Shown piece by piece: positions 1 through 5,176 of a stretch of DNA of 8,149 bases. Position 1 is the stretch's first letter. Each line of letters opens with the position of its first letter. Made by a program: the position numbers and the translations under genes. The DNA is from Actinomyces sp. (lineage in GTDB: Bacteria; Actinomycetota; Actinomycetes; Actinomycetales; Actinomycetaceae), in NCBI GenBank assembly GCA_012837655.1, contig DUQT01000238.1, positions 1 to 8,149 on the forward strand. The letters run 5' to 3'. The notes below the pieces were generated by a model, which was given only the letters and a program-made list of their open reading frames with translations, was not told the DNA's origin and did not search any database.

Positions 1-56
1 ACGAAAGTTCAGGTCCGCCCTCAACGATTCCGACCCAAACTGCCGCATGGCGTTGG

Positions 57-460
57 TGGCAATTTTCGATTCAGACAGGAAGTACCCATCGGCCTCCGCC
101 AAAATTAGCTTTCAGAGGGGAACCTCCCAAATCACCCCTACTTTTCGCCAGTTTGGGTCTGAATGGTGTTCTAGACGCCCGTCCTGAAACCCATTCAGAG
201 GGGACCTGTCCAAATTCCGCCCTCAACCTGGCACATTGGGTCTGAATCGATTTTTGAGGGCGGTGCTGGGCGACCCATTCAGACGCAAAGCTCCCAGTAT
301 CTGCTGAAGACTGCTCCCGAACTGGAACTTTGGGTCTCGGAGGAAGTTTGGGTCTCGCACGCGACGCTGGGCGGGGTGCCGATCCAGCAAAACCGGCGAC
401 CAACAACTATCGGGCGGTAACGAGAGATGGCCGTTTGGGTCTGAATCGTTAATTAGCGAG
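57..460. repeat. Palindromic 83-bp-period repeat element (copy 1, degenerate)
   Basis: This element fills most of the non-coding stretch at 1-487. Repeat landmarks at 83-bp steps are tgggtctgaat at 154 and 237, and ttcagagggg at 111 and 194, then ttcagacgc at 278. Between them the opposite-strand half-motif recurs about 41 bp away. Further degenerate tttgggtct copies start at 329 and 347. The element is bounded by outward-facing ends: gcaattttcgattcagac near 59-76 and its approximate reverse complement at 434-460. Its last 21 bases at 434-454 are identical to 2353-2373. A further cgattccgacccaaa at 25-39 suggests more repeat material to the left. The right end is about 27 bp beyond the stop codon of the Lon-like gene, so it could act as its 3' end. 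No gene is credible here. Confidence 0.75.
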
Positions 461-487
461 CAGCCCTTCAACGCGGCGTGCACTCAA

Positions 488-1996
488 CTACTCGGCCTCG
501 CACACGGGGTGATTCATGGTCGCCCCGGACGAGATTGCCCGTAGCGCGTCGCGCGCTTCCTCGAGGGTGGAGACGGGCCACACTTCTAGGTCGTCAGGCT
601 CGTTGCCGGCGACTTCGTCGCAGTTTGCGCTTGGTGCCAAGAACCACTGCGCCCCGTCCCTCTTTGCGCCATACATTTTTTGCACGATGCCGCCAATGGG
701 TTCAACGTCGCCGCCGTATCCGATGACGCCGGTGCCTGCGACGATCGCGCCGCCCGTCGAGTCCCCGCCGGTCAACTGGTCGATGATCCCAAGCGAAAAC
801 ATCATGCCTGCTGAAGGGCCGCCTACGTCCTCCAGGTGAATGTCGACCTCGAACGGTAGCTGTACATCCGCCGTCAGGTAGATCCCGAACTTCGAGCCCT
901 TCATATCCTCGGGGGCGAACTCGGGCAAATACGTGTTCATCTGGATTTTTTCGACCCTATTGTTGCGCAAGATTTCGAGGGTCACGGGGGTTTCTGGCGC
1001 CAGGTCCTTCGGCAAATCGAAAGGCACAGAGGGCTTGTCCACCTTGTGGCGAACCCCATCCGGAGTCGTGATCGCAACAAGCACGTCCCCTTCCTGCACG
1101 AGCCCCTCTGCATGCGACCCCGTCACTGCGCCCGCGATCGTAAAGGTTGCGGTGACGTTGTAGCCAAGCTCTTCCAGAGCAACCGCCGCCGCCGTCGACT
1201 GCGACGTCGTCATCTGCGTCATCGCCATCTGGTCGAGTTCCTCGCGAGTCAGGTCCGACGGATACACGTCGCTCTCCCGCTCAACGTCCATGCTGTCCGA
1301 AAGTAGTGCCTGCACCACCTGGAACAGCGACACGTGCGAACCAGGCCCTCCGTACGTCGACACCGTCACCATGCGTAGCTGCCCTTGCGACGCCGTCACG
1401 GCCTCATCATTATGAATGTCGATAACCGGGTATCCGGACACCGAACCCGTCACGTCAAAGGTCGGGCCCGGCTTCGAAATCACGAACGGCATCGGGATAC
1501 CAAGCCCAACACCGATCACCACCGACCCGATAATCAGCAATGCCAGCACGCCCTTGAACCGTTTTACGACAGACTTGAAATCCTGGGGCCGACCGCCGTT
1601 CGATACATACGAGGGCGAGCCGCCACCCGCCATAGTGGAGCCTCCACCCGCGCCCGCCTGCGCCGACGCCGCACCGCCGGTGTGCCAGGGGTTTTCCTGC
1701 CACCGAGCACCGCCCTCGTCGGGCATCTTAACGCCGGGAACTTTCATTCCGGATTTGGTTGCGGGCCCCGAAATCGGGTTGGAAACGGGTTGCGCGCCGA
1801 GCTTATACTTGCGGATTCGGCGCCCCTTAATCGGGCGGGCAATCACGGGTTCGTGCACCGCGGGTTTGGTTTCCTGCACGTCGGGCCCGCTGAGCGGATT
1901 CGCCGTCACAGGCCGGCCCGTGCGCGCCTGGTTTGCAGACTGCTCGGGTCCTAGTTGCGGATTGAAGTCCCGGTTCGATGAATTCTGGTTTGCCAT
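488..1996 (-). CDS. Membrane-anchored PDZ/Lon-type serine protease (YlbL-like family)
   Basis: Probable single-pass membrane protease with a Lon-type Ser-Lys catalytic dyad. Numbered from the ATG at 1996 (502 aa), residues 1 to about 145 are hydrophilic and low in complexity, with two (T/S)NP(L/I)SGP motifs and a Gly/Ala/Ser stretch. A hydrophobic segment at about 149-174 follows a basic stretch (KRFK), so the N-terminus is probably cytoplasmic and the rest extracytoplasmic. A PDZ-like region lies at about 270-350 (EGLVQEGDVLVAI). The Lon proteolytic domain at about 365-485 holds GGPSAG with the nucleophile Ser395 and GGIVQKMYGA with Lys440; the NC of PSANCDEV also fits the family. From memory, actinobacterial homologues such as Rv3194c are near 340 aa, so the cytoplasmic extension is unusual. 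The frame can also open at GTG (2002), but GGAAAG five bases before the ATG favours 1996. Transcription runs into a palindromic repeat about 27 bp past the stop. Substrate unknown; family assignment is firm. Confidence 0.9.
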   Translation of the reverse strand: MANQNSSNRDFNPQLGPEQSANQARTGRPVTANPLSGPDVQETKPAVHEPVIARPIKGRRIRKYKLGAQPVSNPISGPATKSGMKVPGVKMPDEGGARWQENPWHTGGAASAQAGAGGGSTMAGGGSPSYVSNGGRPQDFKSVVKRFKGVLALLIIGSVVIGVGLGIPMPFVISKPGPTFDVTGSVSGYPVIDIHNDEAVTASQGQLRMVTVSTYGGPGSHVSLFQVVQALLSDSMDVERESDVYPSDLTREELDQMAMTQMTTSQSTAAAVALEELGYNVTATFTIAGAVTGSHAEGLVQEGDVLVAITTPDGVRHKVDKPSVPFDLPKDLAPETPVTLEILRNNRVEKIQMNTYLPEFAPEDMKGSKFGIYLTADVQLPFEVDIHLEDVGGPSAGMMFSLGIIDQLTGGDSTGGAIVAGTGVIGYGGDVEPIGGIVQKMYGAKRDGAQWFLAPSANCDEVAGNEPDDLEVWPVSTLEEARDALRAISSGATMNHPVCEAE

Positions 1997-2001
1997 GCGC
2001 A

Positions 2002-2007
2002 CTTTCC
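2002..2007 (-). promoter_or_regulatory. Ribosome binding site that decides the Lon-like start
   Basis: On the minus strand GGAAAG lies five bases before the ATG at 1996-1994. The alternative GTG at 2002-2000 overlaps this site and would have no spacing, so the ATG is the better start. Confidence 0.55.
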
Positions 2008-2026
2008 GCGAGTCGACGGTTCGCGG
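2006..2026 (-). other. Small inverted repeat in the Lon-like leader
   Basis: CCGCGA at 2006-2011 and TCGCGG at 2021-2026 form a perfect 6-bp inverted repeat with a 9-base loop. It touches the first bases of the proposed ribosome binding site, so it could hide it in the mRNA. It is short and in GC-rich DNA, so chance is quite possible. Confidence 0.25.
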
Positions 2027-2121
2027 CCCATCTCGGAGTTCTCATTTCGTCGTGATTTCCATTCTGAACGATGATCTGCCAGATTGCCACGCAGCGACAC
2101 CGATTGGAATATTTTCATGCC

Positions 2122-2376
2122 CGAGGGCGGTGCTTCCAAACCCCATTCAGAGGGTAACTGTCCAAAATGGGGGCCCTTTTGGTCACTTGGGGTCGGACTC
2201 GTTGCTGGGAAGCGGCTTCCAAACCCCATTCAGAGGGAAACTGTCCAAAACAGGGGCCAATTCGGCCACATGGGGTCGGACTCGTTTCTGAGGCCGCCCG
2301 TCCACACCCCACCGTGAGGGAAACTGGCCGAAAACAGCCACCAAATCGACGCTTTGGGTCTGAATCGTTAATTCGC
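2122..2376 (+). repeat. Three-unit 83-bp tandem array (copy 2)
   Basis: Three units with an exact 83-bp period: cttccaaacc at 2133 and 2216, diverged to cgtccacacc at 2299; ggggtcgga at 2189 and 2272, and tgggtctga at 2355. Each unit holds a TTTGGGTCTGAATCGTT-type motif and, about 41 bp away, CCATTCAGAGGGAAACTG, which resembles the reverse complement of the first. The right end carries the cap shared with copy 1. A weak fragment of another unit may lie at 2103-2121. The array occupies the divergent intergenic region between the Lon-like and DUF2342 genes. It is the reverse complement of 4567-4812, with about 197 of 246 positions identical by hand alignment and no gaps. Confidence 0.85.
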
Positions 2377-2385
2377 TTTCGGCGC

Positions 2386-2417
2386 AACCTGCACAATCCC
2401 GCGGTTTTCTGCAGGTT
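2386..2417. promoter_or_regulatory. Perfect 8-bp inverted repeat, possible operator
   Basis: AACCTGCA at 2386-2393 and TGCAGGTT at 2410-2417 are perfect inverted halves, 24 bp apart centre to centre. The site lies 45 bp upstream of the first ATG of the DUF2342 gene and just outside the 83-bp array. The spacing suits a dimeric DNA-binding protein, though an RNA hairpin is also possible. No regulator is identified. Confidence 0.4.
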
Positions 2418-2455
2418 TCCGGCCTTTTGCTAGCGCGCGCGGGCGGCGGAACCGG

Positions 2456-2461
2456 TATTTT
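2456..2461 (+). promoter_or_regulatory. Candidate -10 element for a leaderless DUF2342 transcript
   Basis: TATTTT fits the actinobacterial TANNNT -10 pattern and ends exactly 6 bp before the second ATG at 2468, which would then be the +1. No Shine-Dalgarno sequence stands before either ATG (2462 or 2468), which agrees with leaderless initiation. No clear -35 is visible. This is inference from spacing only. Confidence 0.35.
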
Positions 2462-4087
2462 ATGAGTATGAGTGACAACCAGTCCAACATGAATGAGCCG
2501 GTCGGCGGCGAGCCGAACGCTTGGGAGGAAATGCTCCGCGGAATGTTAGGCCGCGAAGCTGCTGATGAGGTCATCAGCGCGATGCGCGCCCAGGGCATCG
2601 ACCCGTCTGAGATGGCTGGCGATTTGAAGTTTCCGGGTTCCCCGATGGAGTTGCGTTCCATGATGGCGCAGATGCGCTACGTGATGGATTCGTCGGAGGG
2701 CCCAATTAACTGGAAGATGGCGCACGAAATCGCGCGTCAACGTGCTTGGGGCGAGGGCGATCCTGAGATCACTGCAGCTGAGGGCCAGCGCATCCGCCAG
2801 GCTCTGCAGGTGGGCGACTTGTGGCTGGACGCGGTGACTGATCTTGAGCCTTCGCGCGGTGATCGCCACGCGTGGCGGAGGTCGAACTGGGTCGACAATA
2901 CGCTCGACACTTGGAAACAAATGGTTGAGCCGGTCGCGGCCAACGCGTCGCGTGCCCTGTCTGATGCGTTGAAGCAGCAGATGGATCAGATGACGAACCA
3001 GGGAATTGGAGAGCTCCCTGAGGGTCTCGCCCAGTTTATGGGCCAGGCACAACCGATGATGGAGAAACTCTCCGCCGCCGTTTTCGCCGGCCAAATCGGC
3101 GAGGCGCTGGGCGGCCTCTCCCACGAAGCGCTCGGCTCCACCGACGTCGGGATGCCCATGCACGCAAACGGCGCAACCGCACTCGTAGTTCCAAATGTCA
3201 ACGCCTTCGCCGAAGGGTTCGACATCCCCACCGACGAGGTCTACCAATTCCTCGCCCTCCGCGAAGTCGCCCACGCGCGCCTATTCAACGCGGTGACGTG
3301 GCTACGTTCAGAAATGCTGCTCGCCGTCCAAAAGTATGCGTCCGAAATCCGCATTGACACCGATGCGATTAACGAGGCCGCCACTTCGATTGATCCGACG
3401 GACATGCAAGCTCTGCAAAATGCGATGACGGCCGGGGCGTTCGCGACGGAGACGACTGAGGCGCAGGAGAAGGCTCTGGAGAAGTTGGAAACCCAGCTCG
3501 CCCTCATAGAAGGATGGGTCGAAACGATCACGTACGAAGCTGGGCGTCCGTATCTGCCGCACATTGATCAGCTGCGCGAGTTGATGCGTCGCCGCCGCGT
3601 TTCTGGTGGCGCCGCGGAGCAAATGTTGGAGCAGTTGATTGGGCTTCAGATGCGTCCTCGTCAGGCGCGAAATGCCGCGCAATTGTGGGAGATTGTCGCG
3701 CGTGAACGAGGCCGTGCCGAGCGGGATGCGCTTTGGAATCACCCGGATTTCGCGCCGACGGCTCAGGAGCTTCAAGACCCGGAGGCGTTCCTCGCCAGCC
3801 GCGCGAAGAAGGCCGAGGCCGACGCTGACATCGATGCGGCGCTCGAGCAGATGCTAGAGGGGACGCTCGGGTGGGCTGAAGGTTTGCAGCCTGGCCAGGA
3901 TTCCGAGGGCGATGCTAAGCGCGCGGAGGATTCGGGCGACTCCGACGGGTCGGCTGGCTCCGATGGGGCCGGCGGTTCGAGTGGTGCTGACGGTACAGGT
4001 GGTGCTGAAGGTTCAAGCGGTTCAAGCGGTGCCGACGGTTCTGGTGGTGCGGACGGTACAGATGGTGCCGGCGGTTCTGGCGACTAG
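2462..4087 (+). CDS. DUF2342 / zinc-dependent metalloprotease family protein with Gly/Ser/Asp-rich tail
   Basis: 541 aa from the first ATG; an ATG two codons later (2468) is an equally good start. The N-terminal part (about 20-130) and the mostly helical core (about 140-470) match the actinobacterial DUF2342 family that pairs with the PDZ/Lon protease and uvrD2. Landmarks are the FAGQIGEALGGLS stretch (208-220), LREVAHARLFNAVTWLR (266-282) and LALIEGWVETI (346-356). Where metallopeptidases have HExxH, this protein has REVAH (267-271): the first His is Arg while Glu268 and His271 remain, so zinc peptidase activity is doubtful. Residues from about 476 to the end form a disordered tail of Gly, Ser, Asp and Ala (GADG, GSSG repeats); from memory homologues are near 470 aa, so the tail is an addition. 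No signal peptide or membrane segment is seen. It is divergent from the Lon-like gene. Function unknown; family call is firm. Confidence 0.85.
   Translation: MSMSDNQSNMNEPVGGEPNAWEEMLRGMLGREAADEVISAMRAQGIDPSEMAGDLKFPGSPMELRSMMAQMRYVMDSSEGPINWKMAHEIARQRAWGEGDPEITAAEGQRIRQALQVGDLWLDAVTDLEPSRGDRHAWRRSNWVDNTLDTWKQMVEPVAANASRALSDALKQQMDQMTNQGIGELPEGLAQFMGQAQPMMEKLSAAVFAGQIGEALGGLSHEALGSTDVGMPMHANGATALVVPNVNAFAEGFDIPTDEVYQFLALREVAHARLFNAVTWLRSEMLLAVQKYASEIRIDTDAINEAATSIDPTDMQALQNAMTAGAFATETTEAQEKALEKLETQLALIEGWVETITYEAGRPYLPHIDQLRELMRRRRVSGGAAEQMLEQLIGLQMRPRQARNAAQLWEIVARERGRAERDALWNHPDFAPTAQELQDPEAFLASRAKKAEADADIDAALEQMLEGTLGWAEGLQPGQDSEGDAKRAEDSGDSDGSAGSDGAGGSSGADGTGGAEGSSGSSGADGSGGADGTDGAGGSGD
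3946..4084 (+). repeat. Low-complexity coding repeat at the DUF2342 C-terminus
   Basis: Degenerate 9- and 12-base units of the GGTKCN/GAYGGT kind (ggtgctgacggt, ggtgctgaaggt, ggttcaagcggt twice) encode the Gly/Ser/Asp/Ala tail. The DNA-level repetition suggests growth by replication slippage, so length is likely to vary between strains. It runs directly into the 135-bp repeats that begin at the stop codon. Confidence 0.7.
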
Positions 4088-4354
4088 AAGCGTGAGTGAG
4101 CCCAACCGTTTCGGTGTCCAACGGTCCAAGTAGCTAGAGCTTCGGTCAGCCTGAGGGTTCCGGATACCAATAGCCCTACTGAAGCCGCCTGGTCCGGCAA
4201 TGGCAACGCTTCCGGCTACTAGTAGCACAAGTGTGCCCAACCGTTTCCGTATCGAACGGTCCAAGTGGCTAGAGCTTCGGTCAGCCTAAGAGTTCCGGCC
4301 ACCAATAGCCCTGCTGAAGCCGCCTGGTCCGGCAATGGCAACGCTTCCGGCTAC
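4085..4354 (+). repeat. Two 135-bp tandem repeats starting at the DUF2342 stop codon
   Basis: Copies 4085-4219 and 4220-4354 are about 90% identical (14 differences in 135 by hand, no gaps). A third copy begins at 4355 but is recognisable only for about 18 bases. The period is 45 codons, so each copy begins with an in-phase TAG; the sequence before each TAG (ggcgactag, then ggctactag twice) is also alike. Each copy holds a conserved inverted repeat, ACCGTT/AACGGT (4105-4110 with 4120-4125, and 135 further on), whose loop differs while the stem does not, and a looser pairing of gcttcggtcag with ctactgaagc. There is no start codon with a ribosome binding site, so it is treated as non-coding. 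Confidence 0.85.
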
Positions 4355-4485
4355 TAGAAGCATGCGTGAGCCGAGCGGTTCCAACGGACAACAGCCCAAC
4401 TAATCCGGTTGGATTGACCGCCTTTACGATCAGTTGCCAGAGCTCTACCCAGAGCAGTCGGCATAACTCAGACAATCTGTAGGCG

Positions 4486-4519
4486 TTTGGGGCGTCCCAT
4501 TGCGTTGGGACGCCCCAAA
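4486..4519 (+). terminator. Strong hairpin, probable terminator without a T-tract
   Basis: TTTGGGGCGTCCCA at 4486-4499 pairs perfectly with TGGGACGCCCCAAA at 4506-4519 around the 6-base loop ttgcgt. A 14-bp GC-rich stem is a convincing intrinsic-type hairpin, but the following bases (tctgtacc) are not a T-run, as is often the case in actinobacteria. It lies about 400 bp past the DUF2342 stop. The stem is symmetric, so it could work in either direction. Confidence 0.65.
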
Positions 4520-4558
4520 TCTGTACCCGAGGCTAGCTCCGCCCTCGAAAACTAAACC

Positions 4559-4929
4559 CAAAATTTCGATTCAGACCCAAAGTGTCGGTTTGATGGCTGT
4601 TTTTGGCCAGTTCCCCTCACAGTGGCGTGTGAGCGACTACTCCCAGAAACGATTCAGACCCAAACTGGCGGAATTAGGGTCTGTTTTGGACAGTTACCCT
4701 CTGAATGGGTTTTGGAAGCTGCTCTCCAGAAGTGGTTCCGACCCCAAGTGGTCAAAAGAGACCCCATTTTGGGCAGTTGCCCTCACAGAAGGTTTTGTGA
4801 GCACCGCCCTCGTGAATCATTCCGACCCAAACTGGCTGAAAGCAAGGGGTAGCCAGGTTGAGATTCGGCAGGATGGGTCTGAAACGAAACTCCCGGCGGC
4901 ACGTTGGGTCTGAATGATGAATTTGCGAG
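4559..4929 (-). repeat. Palindromic 83-bp-period repeat element (copy 3, inverted)
   Basis: The outward-facing left end is at 4559-4581 (aaatttcgattcagaccc) and the right end at 4903-4929 (gggtctgaatgatgaatttgcgag). Between them are units at 83-bp steps: cgattcagacc at 4567 and 4650, tggttccgacc at 4733, and an imperfect one at 4817; also cagttNccctc at 4608, 4691 and 4774. Positions 4567-4812 are the reverse complement of 2122-2367, unit by unit and gap-free, at about 80% identity. The part from 4830 to 4900 is more degenerate, with gatgggtctgaaacg at 4872. The frame changes at every 83-bp step and there is no ribosome binding site, so the long open frame across it is not a gene. Confidence 0.82.
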
Positions 4930-4945
4930 CGGCATCGAGATGATC

Positions 4946-4994
4946 GGCCAACGCTTAGCTGCCGACTGTAGTTAAGCGCATGGGAAGGTTGGCC
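4946..4994. other. Nested inverted repeat (hairpin) upstream of the ThiF-like gene
   Basis: GGCCAAC (4946-4952) pairs with GTTGGCC (4988-4994), and inside it CGCTTA (4952-4957) pairs with TAAGCG (4973-4978), leaving a 15-base loop and a one-sided bulge of about nine bases. It lies between two ends of the 83-bp repeat family, about 180 bp before the next gene. Role unknown. Confidence 0.4.
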
Positions 4995-4996
4995 AC

Positions 4997-5056
4997 TTCG
5001 GGTCGGAATCGAAATTTGGCTGGGCGCTTTGGGTCTGAACGGTAAATTTGGCGAGC
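4997..5056 (+). repeat. Two isolated end fragments of the 83-bp repeat family
   Basis: ttcgggtcggaatcgaaatttggc (starting at 4997) and tttgggtctgaacggtaaa (starting at 5028, continuing atttggcgagc) match the caps that close the larger elements at 434-460, 2353-2376 and 4903-4929. They stand 31 bp apart with no full unit between them, so they look like remnants of another element. Confidence 0.6.
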
Positions 5057-5088
5057 TTCGCTCGGCCTGAAAGCACGCTGCGGAAGAG

Positions 5089-5097
5089 TTATCCACA
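5089..5097 (+). promoter_or_regulatory. Perfect DnaA-box 9-mer
   Basis: TTATCCACA equals the strongest DnaA box consensus and stands 79 bp upstream of the ThiF-like gene in non-coding DNA. No second box is close by and no origin features are seen. It may be a single DnaA binding site or chance. Confidence 0.3.
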
Positions 5098-5165
5098 CCT
5101 AGCGAGACGCCTCTAGACCGCGCGCCAAATTTTTGGGACTGTAATCACGGCGGCTTCCGCGTCTG

Positions 5166-5172
5166 AAGGAGG
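5166..5172 (+). promoter_or_regulatory. Shine-Dalgarno sequence of the ThiF-like gene
   Basis: AAGGAGG ends four bases before the ATG at 5177. It is the strongest ribosome binding site in the window and fixes this start. Confidence 0.85.
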
Positions 5173-5176
5173 ACAC

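Noticed and set aside
71..406. Minus-strand frame of 111 codons across repeat copy 1
   Set aside because: It is a by-product of the same repeats: its peptide shares short words such as FRPKLA and PSEWV with frames in the other arrays, on either strand. No start signal is visible.
1416..2291. Plus-strand frame of 291 codons opposite the Lon-like gene
   Set aside because: It is the antisense of a well-supported protease gene and then runs into the repeat array; no ribosome binding site and no recognisable domain.
2115..2396. Minus-strand frame of 93 codons across repeat copy 2
   Set aside because: It reads through the three 83-bp units in three different frames and has no start signal; its similarity to frames in copy 3 is explained by the inverted repeat.
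4022..4264. Minus-strand frame with a hydrophobic stretch (LVLLVAGSVAIAG) that looks like a signal peptide
   Set aside because: It is antisense to the Gly-rich tail and the 135-bp repeat; the hydrophobic stretch repeats with the DNA repeat and no ribosome binding site precedes it.
2122..4830. CRISPR array
   Set aside because: The repeats are degenerate, the whole 83-bp unit is repeated with no unique spacers, and no cas genes are present.
4500..4913. Open frame of 137 codons across repeat copy 3
   Set aside because: It follows the 83-bp repeats, and since 83 is not a multiple of three each unit is read in a different frame. It has no ribosome binding site.
5089..5097. Replication origin
   Set aside because: Only one DnaA box in the region, no AT-rich unwinding stretch, and no dnaA, dnaN or other origin genes nearby.
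4088..5176. RiPP precursor peptide gene next to the leader-binding protein
   Set aside because: No short frame with a ribosome binding site and a Cys/Ser/Thr-rich core was found in this stretch; it is occupied by repeats.
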